Shown: positions 51,303 through 60,823, counted from the stretch's first letter. The stretch: DNA of 64,000 nt from Sphingomonas sp. Root720 (GCF_001428605.1 NZ_LMID01000014.1:240247-304246), one strand, 5' to 3'. The notes: generated from the sequence alone by a model not told the origin. Numbers and translations: made by a program.

Positions 51303-52984
51303 AATGCGCCTTCCTTGAGCTGCTTCATGGCGAAATCGGCGGCGCGGGCGGATAACGCCATGTAGGTCAGCGACGGGTTCTGGCAGGGCGACGAGGTCAT
51401 GCAGCTGCCGTCGGTGATGAACAGATTGGCGATGTCGTGCGCTTGATTGAAGCGGTTGAGCACCGCTTCGCGCGGATCGTGGCCCATGCGCGCGCCGCCC
51501 ATTTCATGGTTGGTTTCGCCGGCAGGCTTGATCTCGCGGATCGTCGTGACCTTCACCGCACCCGCCGCGCGCATCATTGCCTCGCCCTGGTCGGCCATGT
51601 CTTGCGCCATGCGCTCCTCGTTCGCGGTCCAGCGGTGCGAGACGAGGAGCTGGGGCAAACCCCATTTGTCGGTCTTGTTCGGATCGAGCCGCACGACATT
51701 GTCGTAATTGGGCAGCGGTTCGCCCATGGCGCCGAGCATGATCGTCCAAGGGCCAGGCTTGCGCAATTCGGCCTTGAGGTCGGCGCCGATCGTCCGGGAA
51801 TCGATGCCGCGCGTCCACAGCGCGCGCGAACCGCTGCCCTGATAGCCATAACCGCGCAGGAAGTCGGTTTCGCGGTCGGCGACGTTGCGGAAGCGGGGGA
51901 TGTAGATGCCTGTCGGCCGATTTCCGATCGGTTGCTGGTCCTCGAAGCCGGAGAAGGTGCCGGTGATGATCGGCCCCTTGACGGTGTCCATGATATCCCG
52001 GCCTACCGCACCGCTGCTGTTGGCGAGACCGTTGGGGAAGGCATTACTCCGGGAATTGAGCAGAATATGGATGGTGCCGAGGGTCGACGCGTTGAGGAAG
52101 ATCAACCGTGCGGTGATCGTTTCCCGTGCGCCGGTCTTGCTGTTGATCGTGCGCACGCCCGTGACCCGCTTGAGTGTCGGATCATAGTCGACTCCGGCGA
52201 CGATCGTGTCCGACATCACCGTCAGCCGTTCCGTCGCCTCGGCCGCGGGCAGGGTCGAGCTCTGGGTACTGAAATAGGAGCCGGTCGAGCAGCCGCGTTG
52301 GCAGGGACCGCACAGATGGCAGGCGGAGCGTCCATTATGGTCTTGGCTGAGCACCGCGGTCCGCTCATTGATCATCCGGCGGCCGGGGAAGCTGCGTTCG
52401 ATCCCCTTCTTCGCATGTTCCTCGATACAGTTCATTGCGAAGGGCGGGAGGAACTCGCCGTCGGGCAGACTGTCGATGCCTTCGCGGGCTCCGCTCACGC
52501 CGATGAAGCGTTCGACATGGTCGTACCAGGGGGAAATGTCGGCATAGCGGATCGGCCAGTCGATGCCGTGGCCGTCGCGCTTATTCTCGCCGAAGTTGAA
52601 ATCGCTGAGCCGGAAGGACGCCCGCCCCCAGACCAGCGACCGGCCGCCGACCTGATAGCCGCGCAACCAGGAGAAGCGGGTGCCGGGCTCGACCTTATAG
52701 GGATGCTCGCGGTCGTTGACGAAGAAATGGGCGCTGCCCTCCTCGAACCCCCGGCCACGCCGTTGCACCGCATAGTCGGACTCGTAGAGCAGCCGGTCGC
52801 CGAAGCCGTGGAAGGGCATCTCCCAGGGGGCTTTGTGTTCGCTGGGATAATCCTCGCCATGGCGGACCATGCGGCCCCGGTCGATCAGAAGCACGCGGGC
52901 GCCCCGTTCGGTCAACTCCTTGGCCGCCCATCCGCCCGAAATGCCCGAGCCGACGACGATGGCATCAAAGACGGAAGAGGTCAT
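51299..52984 (-). CDS. GMC-family FAD oxidoreductase (gluconate/glucoside 3-dehydrogenase-like)
   Basis: A 561-residue flavoprotein. FAD-binding GSGISG at 12-17, GGRSLVWGRAS near 113-123, and the GMC C-terminal active-site region with TNHEMGGARMG and DGSCMTSSPCQNPSLTYMAL. A Cys cluster C222-x2-C225-x2-C228-x3-C232 could hold an iron-sulfur cluster, as in FAD-dependent glucose and glucoside 3-dehydrogenases. It should oxidise a secondary hydroxyl of a sugar or glycoside in the periplasm. It is co-transcribed with the Tat-signal subunit 3 and two xylose isomerase-like proteins, which favours the glycoside 3-oxidation route over gluconate. Confidence 0.9.
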   Translation of the reverse strand: MTSSVFDAIVVGSGISGGWAAKELTERGARVLLIDRGRMVRHGEDYPSEHKAPWEMPFHGFGDRLLYESDYAVQRRGRGFEEGSAHFFVNDREHPYKVEPGTRFSWLRGYQVGGRSLVWGRASFRLSDFNFGENKRDGHGIDWPIRYADISPWYDHVERFIGVSGAREGIDSLPDGEFLPPFAMNCIEEHAKKGIERSFPGRRMINERTAVLSQDHNGRSACHLCGPCQRGCSTGSYFSTQSSTLPAAEATERLTVMSDTIVAGVDYDPTLKRVTGVRTINSKTGARETITARLIFLNASTLGTIHILLNSRSNAFPNGLANSSGAVGRDIMDTVKGPIITGTFSGFEDQQPIGNRPTGIYIPRFRNVADRETDFLRGYGYQGSGSRALWTRGIDSRTIGADLKAELRKPGPWTIMLGAMGEPLPNYDNVVRLDPNKTDKWGLPQLLVSHRWTANEERMAQDMADQGEAMMRAAGAVKVTTIREIKPAGETNHEMGGARMGHDPREAVLNRFNQAHDIANLFITDGSCMTSSPCQNPSLTYMALSARAADFAMKQLKEGAL

Positions 52985-53043
52985 GACAGACTCCGGTCAC
53001 CAGGAAACGGCTTCGGACCGGCGGTACCGGCTTTGGCCCGGAA

Positions 53044-53958
53044 TCAGCCGATGGTCTTGCGCAGATATTTGATCGAGCTGGCGATCGAGCCCATCGGATC
53101 GTCCGAGCGGTCGATCTCTACCAGGAAATGCTCGATCCCGGCCTTGTCGCCGGCCTTGACCAGGGCGGGCACATCGAGCGTTCCGCTGCCGACGGCGGCG
53201 AAGTCGCCGGTCGCGGTGATATCCTTGATGTGGCAGAGCTTCGTGCGCCCGGCATAGCGCCTGAGATAAGCGAGCGGATCGGCCCCGGCCTTGGTCGCCC
53301 AGTAGAAATCGAGCTCGAACTTCACCTTCTTCGCATCGGTATTGTCCAAGAACAGGTCGAGGATGACGTCGTTGCCGATCTTGGCGAACTCGCGGTCATG
53401 GTTGTGGAAGGCGAAGGTCAGCCCCTCCTTCGCGCACATGTCGCCGAGCTGGTTGAACAGCTTGATATGCTTGTCGATCGTCGGGCGGTCGGCGATCTGG
53501 TTAGGCAGCAGGATCGCCCACATCACATATTTCTGGCCGAGGATCTTGGAGGTCTGGATGCCGTCTTCGAACGATGCAATGGCATTTTCGAGCGAGAAGC
53601 TCTGCGCATAGACCTCGCGATTGGCTTCGGTCGAAACCTCGCGCCGCACCCAGCTCTGGAAGGACTGGTAGGTTGCCTTTGGGGCGACATGGTTGTTCGG
53701 AGATGTCAGACCAAAACGATCGAACTGCGCGCGGACATAATGCGGATCGCGGCCGAAGCTGCCGGTCGTACCGATTTCCTTGTAGCCCATCGCCGCAACC
53801 GCTTTCAGCGTGCCTTCGAAATCCGCTTCAAGCGCCTTGAGGATGGTGCCGGCCTGAACACCCCAGCGGCGCGCCTTACGGCCCCGCGCGAAGGCGGGCG
53901 CTACGGCTAGCCCGGCCAGCGAGAGGGTGGACATCTTGAGAAGCTCGCGGCGATCCAT
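53044..53958 (-). CDS. Xylose isomerase-like TIM-barrel protein, Tat-exported
   Basis: A 304-residue sugar phosphate isomerase/epimerase-family protein. Twin-arginine signal MDRRELLKMSTLSLAGLAVAP at the N-terminus; start at 53958 follows GGAG. The barrel contains FAFHNHDREF, FELDFYWATKAGADP, LCHIKDI and FLVEIDRSDDP, giving the His/Asp/Glu metal set. It is the first gene of the unit leading to the GMC enzyme (59-bp gap). A FadR-type operator lies 62 bp upstream of its start. Confidence 0.88.
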   Translation of the reverse strand: MDRRELLKMSTLSLAGLAVAPAFARGRKARRWGVQAGTILKALEADFEGTLKAVAAMGYKEIGTTGSFGRDPHYVRAQFDRFGLTSPNNHVAPKATYQSFQSWVRREVSTEANREVYAQSFSLENAIASFEDGIQTSKILGQKYVMWAILLPNQIADRPTIDKHIKLFNQLGDMCAKEGLTFAFHNHDREFAKIGNDVILDLFLDNTDAKKVKFELDFYWATKAGADPLAYLRRYAGRTKLCHIKDITATGDFAAVGSGTLDVPALVKAGDKAGIEHFLVEIDRSDDPMGSIASSIKYLRKTIG

Positions 53959-54019
53959 TTCAATCTCCATCCACAATCGACAGGCCACATTGCATGACCA
54001 AAGTGGATAGATATATGAA

Positions 54020-54033
54020 ATTGGTCAGTCAAC
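54020..54033. promoter_or_regulatory. Candidate FadR/GntR-type operator before isomerase-GMC unit
   Basis: ATTGGTCAGTCAAC; the complement reads GTTGACTGACCAAT. This is the same motif as at 57132-57145 (ATTGACAGACCAAT on that strand) and 60824-60837. It lies 62 bp upstream of the isomerase at 53958 and just downstream of the gntR stop. Confidence 0.6.
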
Positions 54034-54047
54034 TCTCGAATCGAGAG
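54033..54047. repeat. Short perfect hairpin after gntR
   Basis: CTCTCGA-A-TCGAGAG, 7-bp arms. It lies 8 bp after the stop of the gntR gene at 54055 and overlaps the last base of the operator at 54020. It has no T-tract; it could be a weak terminator or a second protein-binding dyad. Confidence 0.45.
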
Positions 54048-54054
54048 CGCCAGC

Positions 54055-54825
54055 CTACATGGTGATCGATCGTGCGAAGCGTGCGCGAGTGTCCTGGGCG
54101 GCCTGTTTGGCGCGCTCGATGGCCTCTTCCTCGGTCGCGAACAACAGATGTTCGATCACCGCGCCCAGATGCGTGCGCATCGCGTTGCGGGCGCGTCCCG
54201 GCTCGCGAGAGCGCAGCGCCTCGACGATCGCCATATGCTCCTCGACCACCGGCTTGACCATCGCAGTGCGCGCCTTGGCGTGGAGCAGTACGCATTCGGG
54301 CGAGGTCTGTCGCAGAGACCAGAGCGATTCGATCGTGCCCACCACCGCCGCATTGCGCGTCGCATGGGCGATCAGCATGTGAAACTCGCGATCCGCGGCT
54401 TCGGCCGCGGTTGCGTCCGGGCCGGCGATGCGGCCGATCAGGCTGGACAGTTCGGCCAGTTCCTCGTCGGAAATGTTGGTCGCGGCCAAGGCCGCAGCCT
54501 CGCCTTCGAACAGCAGTCGGGCTTCGGTCAGCTCGAAGGCGGTAACGCTGAAGCCCGGCGTTTCGGCGGCGGCGGTCTGCCGGCGGACATATGCGCCCGA
54601 TCCGACGCGGACCTCGACGATGCCCTGAACTTCCAGCGCGATGATCGCCTCGCGCACCGTGGGGCGGCTGACGTTGAACTCGGTGGAGATCTCCCGTTCG
54701 GCCGGCAGGCGCCCGCCGACCGGATAGCTGCCGTCGTTGATGCGGTCCATCAACCGGCGGGCGATGTCGCGATAGAGGCGATCCTGCGATGCCCCCGGCG
54801 CATTGTCGCGATCTTGCGCCTTCAT
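54055..54825 (-). CDS. GntR/FadR-family regulator, copy 1
   Basis: A 256-residue regulator. The N-terminal GntR winged HTH (about 16-80) reads GGRLPAEREISTEFNVSRPTVREAI, and the C-terminal FadR-type FCD helical domain has the metal/effector residues within ADREFHMLIAHATRN and VEEHMAIVEAL. I chose the ATG at 54825 because it gives the same pre-HTH length as its paralogue at 57190; 54849 is an alternative. It is an ExuR/UxuR-type candidate for control of the uronate genes. It follows kdgK by 125 bp on the same strand. Confidence 0.9.
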   Translation of the reverse strand: MKAQDRDNAPGASQDRLYRDIARRLMDRINDGSYPVGGRLPAEREISTEFNVSRPTVREAIIALEVQGIVEVRVGSGAYVRRQTAAAETPGFSVTAFELTEARLLFEGEAAALAATNISDEELAELSSLIGRIAGPDATAAEAADREFHMLIAHATRNAAVVGTIESLWSLRQTSPECVLLHAKARTAMVKPVVEEHMAIVEALRSREPGRARNAMRTHLGAVIEHLLFATEEEAIERAKQAAQDTRARFARSITM

Positions 54826-54950
54826 CACCTCGTCCTGCTTGCGCGCCATGCTTGTCGGAATCCCTGTGTCTTTGACCCAGGAAAATAGCGATAGCCGGCG
54901 CGGCGGCAATAGCCGCGGCGGATTTTGGTCAGATTGGTCGAGCGCTGTGG

Positions 54951-55880
54951 TTAGACCCGATAGGGGGCGTCGGCATCCCGGACGGGGATCGCACCACGTC
55001 GGGCGATGACCCAGGCGGCCAGGCGATGGCCCGTCAGCGCCGCCTGATCGGGCGTGCGGTCCTGTAGTCGCGCGGCGAGGTAGCCTGCATTGAACGCGTC
55101 ACCGGCGCCACTGCTGTCGATCGCGGCCACGGCCTGTGGCGGAGCGATTGGGCGGCTTTCGTCATCCAGCGCCAGCAGGCAGCCCTCGGCGCCGTTCTTC
55201 ACCGCCACCTCGGCGGCACCCCAGTTGCGCCAGCGCGCCGCGACCGTTTCGATCGGCTGGTCCCCGAACAGCGCGGTCTCGTCGACCAGGGTCGGCAGCG
55301 CGATGTCGACCCATGGGCCGATTGCCTCCACCGCTTCGCGCGCCTCGTCCGGCGAGGCCCAGAGGCGGGGGCGGAAATTGCTGTCGAATGCGACCCGGCC
55401 GCCGCGCGCCCGAACCGCGCGGCACAGCGCGACGAGTCGCGCACGTCCGGCCGGCGGCAGGACCGCGAGGCTGATCAGGCTCAGATAGAGCAGGTCGGCC
55501 GTCTCCGCCGTGGCAAGGGCAGCCTCGGCCTCGGGAAGGTCGAGCATGGCACGCGCCGCGCTGTCGCTGCGCCAATAGGCGAAGCTGCGTTCGCCTGTCG
55601 CGTCGGTCTCGATCGCGTAGAGCCCGGCCGAGCGATCGGGATGGGTGAGCAGATGGGTGAGATCGAGCCCTTCCGCCGTCCAGGCCTGGCGCAGGCCCCG
55701 GCTCAGCGGATCATGGCCGAGTGCAGACAGGAAGCTCGTCGTCAGGCCGAAACGGGCCAGGTGAATCGCGCTGTTGAGCGCATCCCCGCCATAGCCCGTT
55801 TCCCAGCCGGCCATCCCCGCGCCGTGACCGGTGCGGGACAGTTCGACCATGCCTTCGCCGATGACGGCGATGCTCACCAA
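54951..55880 (-). CDS. kdgK: 2-keto-3-deoxygluconate kinase (PfkB family)
   Basis: A 309-residue sugar kinase that phosphorylates 2-keto-3-deoxygluconate to KDPG. The substrate-binding [17 protein letters not shown] lies near 29-45 and the catalytic anion hole [15 protein letters not shown] near 258-272. Length is normal. It overlaps manD by 7 bases, so the dehydratase product is passed directly to the kinase gene. KDPG aldolase is not in the window. Confidence 0.92.
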   Translation of the reverse strand: MVSIAVIGEGMVELSRTGHGAGMAGWETGYGGDALNSAIHLARFGLTTSFLSALGHDPLSRGLRQAWTAEGLDLTHLLTHPDRSAGLYAIETDATGERSFAYWRSDSAARAMLDLPEAEAALATAETADLLYLSLISLAVLPPAGRARLVALCRAVRARGGRVAFDSNFRPRLWASPDEAREAVEAIGPWVDIALPTLVDETALFGDQPIETVAARWRNWGAAEVAVKNGAEGCLLALDDESRPIAPPQAVAAIDSSGAGDAFNAGYLAARLQDRTPDQAALTGHRLAAWVIARRGAIPVRDADAPYRV

Positions 55881-57082
55881 TTGAACATCGTCCCGTCCTC
55901 GAGCCGGGCGACCGGCAGATAGGCGGGGTCGTAGGGATATTTCGCAGCCTCGGCCTCATCGATGTCGACGCCGTGGCCGATCGCATCTCCGGGATGGAGA
56001 TAGCCGTCCGCGAAGTGATAGGTGTGCGGGAAGACGGCGTCGGTCTCGGGCGTATGCCGCATATATTCCTGGATGCCGAAATTGGGCACCCAACTGTCGA
56101 AGTGCAGCGCCGCGCCCATCGTAACCGGGGACAGGTCGGTCGCGCCATGCGCACCGGTCTGCACCTGATAGAGGGCGGCGAGGTCGGCGATGCGGCGCAT
56201 ATGGGTGATGCCGCCGGCCCGCACGACGGGCGTGCGGATATAGTCGATCAACTGGTTCTGGATCAGGTCCTTGCAGTCCCAGATCGTGTTGAACACCTCG
56301 CCCACCGCCAGCGGCGTGGTGGTGTGCTGGCGGATCAGGCGGAACGCCTCCTGGTTCTCGGCCGGGGTCGCATCCTCAAGCCAGAACAGGCTGTAGGGTT
56401 CCAGCGCCTTGCCGAGCCTGGCCGCCTCGATCGGACGTAGCCGGTGGTGGACATCGTGAAGCAGATGATGATCGAAGCCGTACCGATCGCGCAGCCGGTC
56501 GAACAGTTTCGGCGCGAAGTTGAGGTATTTGGCGCTGTCCCACACCGTTTCGGTCGGCAGCGCGGCATCGGCGGGCTCGTAATAGTCCTTGCCGCGGCCC
56601 ACGCCATAGACGGTGGACAGACCGGGGATGCCCGACTGGGCGCGGATCGCCCGGTAGCCCAAATCGATATAGCGCCCGACCTCGTCGATCGTCTCCTCGA
56701 TGTCGCCACCATTGGCATGACCATAGACCATCACGCCTTCGCGGCTCTTGCCGCCGAGCAGGTCGTAGAGCGGCATGCCCGCCATCTTGGCCTTGATATC
56801 CCACAGCGCAACGTCGATCGCGGCGATCGCCGACATGGTCACGGGACCGCGCCGCCAATAGGCGCCGCGGTAGAAATATTGCCAGATATCCTCGATCCTG
56901 CGAGGGTCCCGGCCGATGAGGCACGGCAGGATGTGATCCTCCAGATAGGATGCGACCGCCAGCTCGCGGCCGTTGAGAGTGGCGTCTCCGACGCCATAGA
57001 CACCCTGATCGGTCATGATCTTCACGGTCACGAAATTGCGGCCCGGAGAGGTCACGATCACTTTGGCGGCGTCAATTCTCAT
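55874..57082 (-). CDS. manD: D-mannonate dehydratase (enolase superfamily)
   Basis: Dehydrates D-mannonate to 2-keto-3-deoxygluconate. The 402-residue protein shows metal ligands Asp210, Glu236 and Glu262 ([25 protein letters not shown]) and catalytic residues Arg147, Tyr159 and His212. These residue numbers coincide with those reported for ManD of Novosphingobium aromaticivorans. The [20 protein letters not shown] enolase capping signature is at 83-102. Start at 57082 (MRIDAAKV) gives the family length. It is divergent from gntR2-uxaC-uxuB with an operator between them. Confidence 0.95.
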   Translation of the reverse strand: MRIDAAKVIVTSPGRNFVTVKIMTDQGVYGVGDATLNGRELAVASYLEDHILPCLIGRDPRRIEDIWQYFYRGAYWRRGPVTMSAIAAIDVALWDIKAKMAGMPLYDLLGGKSREGVMVYGHANGGDIEETIDEVGRYIDLGYRAIRAQSGIPGLSTVYGVGRGKDYYEPADAALPTETVWDSAKYLNFAPKLFDRLRDRYGFDHHLLHDVHHRLRPIEAARLGKALEPYSLFWLEDATPAENQEAFRLIRQHTTTPLAVGEVFNTIWDCKDLIQNQLIDYIRTPVVRAGGITHMRRIADLAALYQVQTGAHGATDLSPVTMGAALHFDSWVPNFGIQEYMRHTPETDAVFPHTYHFADGYLHPGDAIGHGVDIDEAEAAKYPYDPAYLPVARLEDGTMFNW

Positions 57083-57131
57083 GGATGTTCCCATATGCGG
57101 CGTTATGATTGGATAGCCTTGACCGCCGTGA

Positions 57132-57145
57132 ATTGGTCTGTCAAT
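57132..57145. promoter_or_regulatory. Candidate FadR/GntR-type operator between manD and gntR2
   Basis: ATTGGTCTGTCAAT, almost self-complementary at its ends (ATTG...CAAT). It lies 49 bp upstream of manD and 44 bp upstream of gntR2, so one bound regulator could control both directions. Confidence 0.65.
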
Positions 57146-57189
57146 AATCAAAATCTGTCAGGCCGATATGGTTTAATCAATCAAAGTCC

Positions 57190-57963
57190 ATGGATCATAC
57201 CGAATTCGATATGCGTGCAGGCCGCGCCCCCGAGCGTCTTTACCGGGAGGTCGCGCGTGTCCTGACGCAGCGGATCACCGATGGAACCTATCCGGTTGGC
57301 GGGCGCCTGCCGCCCGAACGGGAGATCTCCGCAGAGTTCAATGTCAGCAGGCCCACCGCGCGCGAGGCGATCATCGCCCTGGAGGTGCAGGGGCTGGTCG
57401 ACGTCAGAATCGGATCGGGCGCCTATGTAAAACCAAGCGGCGGGAGCAACGTCGCCCGTTTCGACGTCAGCGCCTTTGAGCTCACCGAAGCTCGCTTGCT
57501 GATCGAATCCGAGGCGGCGGCGCTTGCAGCGGTCAACATCTCGGCCGAAGAGCTGGAGGAGTTGCCGCGCATCGTCACTGCGATCGAGCGGGAGGGCGGC
57601 GATCCGGTCGTCGCCGAGGCGGCGGATCGCGAGTTTCACCTACTGATCGCCGGTGCCACCCGCAATGCCGCCGTGCTCCACAGCGTCCGGTCGCTCTGGG
57701 ACCTGCGCCAGACCTCACCGGAATGCGTATTGCTGCACGCCAAAGCGCGCACAGCCAAGGTCAAGCCTGTGGTCGAAGAGCATATGCTGATCGTCGAGGC
57801 GCTGCGCACGCGCGATCCTGCTCGCGCTCGGTCCACGATGCGGGCACATCTGGGTGCGGTGATCGAGCATCTGCTCTTCTCGACGGAGGAGGAAGCGATT
57901 CAGAGAGTCAAGAAAGCGGCGCAGGACACGCGCGCTCGGTTCGCACGCGCGGTGGCGATGTGA
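57190..57963 (+). CDS. GntR/FadR-family regulator, copy 2
   Basis: A 257-residue paralogue of the regulator at 54055, with nearly the same HTH (GGRLPPEREISAEFNVSRPTAREAI) and the same FCD motifs (ADREFHLLIAGATRN, RQTSPECVLLHAKARTA) and DTRARFAR ending. It overlaps the uxaC start (TGATG). The very similar recognition helices suggest both copies read the same operator, possibly with different effectors such as fructuronate or mannonate. Confidence 0.92.
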   Translation: MDHTEFDMRAGRAPERLYREVARVLTQRITDGTYPVGGRLPPEREISAEFNVSRPTAREAIIALEVQGLVDVRIGSGAYVKPSGGSNVARFDVSAFELTEARLLIESEAAALAAVNISAEELEELPRIVTAIEREGGDPVVAEAADREFHLLIAGATRNAAVLHSVRSLWDLRQTSPECVLLHAKARTAKVKPVVEEHMLIVEALRTRDPARARSTMRAHLGAVIEHLLFSTEEEAIQRVKKAAQDTRARFARAVAM

Positions 57964-59360
57964 TGCCGCCGCCGCTTCATCTCCATCCCGACCGGTTGTT
58001 CCCGGCCGATCCCGCTACCCGCGCAGTCGCGCGGCGGCTCCACGCCCAAGTGGCTGGCCTGCCGATCGTCAGCCCGCACGGCCATACCGATCCGCGCTGG
58101 TTCGCCGAGGACGCGCCGTTCGAGAATGCCAGTAGCCTGCTGCTGCAACCCGACCACTATATCTTTCGCATGCTGTACAGTCAGGGCGTGCCGCTCGAGT
58201 CGATCGGCATTGGTGCGGCGGTCGACCCGCGCGAGGCCTGGCGGGTCTTCGCCAGCCATTATCATCTGTTCCGCGGCACGCCGTCGCGGCTCTGGCTCGA
58301 CTGGGTGTTCGCAGAGGTGTTCGGCTTGGAGGTGCGCCTTGGCATCGACAGCGCGGATCTCTATTTCGACACGATTGAGGAGCGGCTTGCTCGACCGGAA
58401 TTCCGGCCGCGGGTGCTGTTCCAGCGCTTCAATATCGAGCTGCTCGCGACCACCGAATCGCCGCTCGATCCGCTGAAATATCATGAAGCGATCCGGGTGT
58501 CGGGCTGGAAAGGGCGGGTTGTTACCGCTTTCCGTCCCGATCCGGTGGTCGACCCCGAGTTCGAAGGGTTCGCGGCCAATCTCGATCGTCTCGGCACGCT
58601 GACGGGCGAGGATGTTGGCCACTATGCCGGCTATCTCGCCGCGCTGCGCAACCGGCGGGCCTTCTTCGCTGGGGCGGGGGCAACCTCGACCGATCATGGC
58701 CATCCCACCGCGGCGACGGCCGATCTCGGCCGGGCGGAAGCGGAAAGCCTCTACGCAACCGTCCGGAGCGGTCGCGCGACAGCTGAGCAGGCGGAACTGT
58801 TCCGCGCGCATATGCTGACGGTGATGGCCGAGATGAGCATCGAGGACGGGCTGGTGATGCAGATCCACCCCGGCTCCTTCCGCAATCATAACCGGGACCT
58901 GTTCCTGCGCCTCGGGCGCGACAAGGGCGCCGACATTCCCACCCGCACCGATTTCGTGAGCGCGCTGCGGCCGTTGCTCGGTCGCTTCGGCAACGATCCG
59001 CGGCTCAGCATCATCCTGTTCACGCTCGACGAGTCCGCCTATGCGCGCGAACTCGCGCCGCTTGCGGGCCACTATCCCGCGCTCAAGCTTGGCCCCGCCT
59101 GGTGGTTTCACGATAGTCCCGAAGGGATGCGCCGCTTCCGCCGGCAGACCACCGAGACGGCGGGCTTCCAGAATCTCGTCGGCTTCAACGACGATACCCG
59201 CGCCTTCCTGTCGATACCCGCGCGGCACGACGTCGCCCGGCGGATCGATTGCGGATACCTCGCCGAACTGGTCGTCGAACATCAACTCGACGAGACAGAG
59301 GCGGCGGAGCTTGCGGTGGATCTCGCCTATCGGCTGGTCAAGACGGCCTACCGGCTGTGA
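57963..59360 (+). CDS. uxaC: Glucuronate (uronate) isomerase
   Basis: Isomerises D-glucuronate to D-fructuronate (and galacturonate to tagaturonate). The 465-residue amidohydrolase-superfamily protein has HGH metal ligands His39 and His41 in VSPHGHTDP. It also has the family segments LQPDHYIFRMLYSQGV, TESPLDPLKYH, MQIHPGSFRNHN and LGPAWWFHDSPEGMRRFR, with a C-terminal NLVGFNDDTRAFLSIPARHDVARR. Start ATG 57963 overlaps the gntR2 stop. The longer frame from 57723 is gntR2 read out of frame. Confidence 0.95.
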   Translation: MPPPLHLHPDRLFPADPATRAVARRLHAQVAGLPIVSPHGHTDPRWFAEDAPFENASSLLLQPDHYIFRMLYSQGVPLESIGIGAAVDPREAWRVFASHYHLFRGTPSRLWLDWVFAEVFGLEVRLGIDSADLYFDTIEERLARPEFRPRVLFQRFNIELLATTESPLDPLKYHEAIRVSGWKGRVVTAFRPDPVVDPEFEGFAANLDRLGTLTGEDVGHYAGYLAALRNRRAFFAGAGATSTDHGHPTAATADLGRAEAESLYATVRSGRATAEQAELFRAHMLTVMAEMSIEDGLVMQIHPGSFRNHNRDLFLRLGRDKGADIPTRTDFVSALRPLLGRFGNDPRLSIILFTLDESAYARELAPLAGHYPALKLGPAWWFHDSPEGMRRFRRQTTETAGFQNLVGFNDDTRAFLSIPARHDVARRIDCGYLAELVVEHQLDETEAAELAVDLAYRLVKTAYRL

Positions 59361-60811
59361 GCATCGCAAATGGCGGTCGCCCGCGCTTGTCCGCCTCGAC
59401 CCTCGCCGACGGCATCGCGCTTCCCGGTTATACCCGTGATCGGGCGCGCAGCGGTATCGTCCATCTCGGCCTCGGCGCCTTTCACCGGGCGCATCAGGCT
59501 GTCTTCACCGATGATGCGATGGCGGCGGGCGATGCCGGCTGGGGTATCATCGGAGTGTCGCTTCGATCGCCCGCGGTGCGCGACGCGCTGGAGCCGCAGG
59601 ATTGCCTCTATGTCGTGGAGGAGCGCGGCGAGGGGGGGCGCTCCCGTCTGATCGGGTCGATCAATCAGGCGCTGGTCGCACCGGAAGATCCCGACCGGGT
59701 GATCGCGGCACTGGCCGATCCCGGCGTCCATGTCGTGACCCTGACCGTAACCGAAAAGGGCTATCATCGCGATCCGGGCAGCAATCACCTGCTCGTCGAT
59801 GCGCAGGACGTTGTGCATGATCTGGCGGGCGGCGCGCCGCGGACGATCTTTGGCTATCTCGCTGCCGCGCTCGATCGCCGCTGCGCGAGCGGTGCCGGGC
59901 CGCTGACGATATTGTCGTGCGACAACCTGCCCGACAATGGCCGACTGCTTGGCGGTTTGCTTGATGATTATCTCGTGGCTCGCGGACGTGCGCGGCCCGC
60001 CGGCTGGGCCTGCCCCAACAGCATGGTGGACCGGATCGTGCCGGCGACCACCGCCGGCGATCGCGCGCGGCTGACGGTCGAGGATCATGGGCTCACCATT
60101 TGCGAAACCTTCCGCCAATGGGTGATCGAAGATCGCTTTGCCGGTCCGCGGCCGCGTTGGGAAGCGGGCGGTGCGCAGATCGTCGACGACGTCCGCCCCT
60201 TCGAACTGGCCAAGCTGCGCCTGCTCAACGGTGCCCATTCCGCGCTGGCCTATTGGGGACTGGCGCTCGGCCACGCCCATGTCCACGAAGCCGTACGCGA
60301 CGCCGAACTGCTGGTCTTCGTCCGCCACCAGCTCTTGGCCGAGGCCGTGCCGACCTTGCCACCGTCTTCGGCGCTCGATCCTGAAGCCTATGTTGCCGCC
60401 ATCCTGCGCCGTTTCGACAATCCGGCGCTGCCGCACCGTCTTGCGCAAATCGCCATGGACGGGTCGCAGAAGCTGCCGCAGCGCTGGCTGGCGACGATCG
60501 TCGAGCGCGATGCGAAGGGGCTGAACAGTCCGGCGCATCTGGCAAGCCTTGCCGCCTGGATCGCCTTCGTCGGTGATAGATCGGGCCCAGGTCGGCCGGC
60601 CGACGATCCGCTCGCACCGCGGCTGGAGGCGATATGGGACGGGCATAGTACGCCCGGCGAGATCGCCATGGCTGTAGCCCGGACGTCAGGCGTCTTTCCG
60701 GCGGCGTTCGGCGCCAGTGATGCGCTATGCCGTCAGCTTGGCGAGGCGCTCGACGGCTTAACGGCCCGCGGTCGGCGTGGCGCATTGGAAGCGTTTCTCT
60801 CGACGATATAA
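59357..60811 (+). CDS. uxuB: Mannitol dehydrogenase family protein, probable fructuronate reductase
   Basis: Reduces D-fructuronate to D-mannonate with NADH. The 484-residue protein has the N-terminal HLGLGAFHRAHQA nucleotide segment, LSCDNLPDNG, PNSMVDRIVPATT and the catalytic KLRLLNGAHSALAYWG motif of the long-chain mannitol dehydrogenase family. It starts with GTG overlapping the uxaC stop (GTGA). Mannitol dehydrogenase activity itself is possible, but the neighbours uxaC and manD point to fructuronate. Confidence 0.92.
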   Translation: MSIANGGRPRLSASTLADGIALPGYTRDRARSGIVHLGLGAFHRAHQAVFTDDAMAAGDAGWGIIGVSLRSPAVRDALEPQDCLYVVEERGEGGRSRLIGSINQALVAPEDPDRVIAALADPGVHVVTLTVTEKGYHRDPGSNHLLVDAQDVVHDLAGGAPRTIFGYLAAALDRRCASGAGPLTILSCDNLPDNGRLLGGLLDDYLVARGRARPAGWACPNSMVDRIVPATTAGDRARLTVEDHGLTICETFRQWVIEDRFAGPRPRWEAGGAQIVDDVRPFELAKLRLLNGAHSALAYWGLALGHAHVHEAVRDAELLVFVRHQLLAEAVPTLPPSSALDPEAYVAAILRRFDNPALPHRLAQIAMDGSQKLPQRWLATIVERDAKGLNSPAHLASLAAWIAFVGDRSGPGRPADDPLAPRLEAIWDGHSTPGEIAMAVARTSGVFPAAFGASDALCRQLGEALDGLTARGRRGALEAFLSTI

Positions 60812-60823
60812 CTGGACTGGCAG

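Noticed and set aside
51437..53257. 606-codon open frame on the plus strand opposite the GMC gene
   Set aside because: GC-driven shadow; the minus-strand GMC protein has all family motifs.
57900..59369. 489-codon minus-strand frame opposite uxaC
   Set aside because: Shadow; uxaC on the plus strand is certain.
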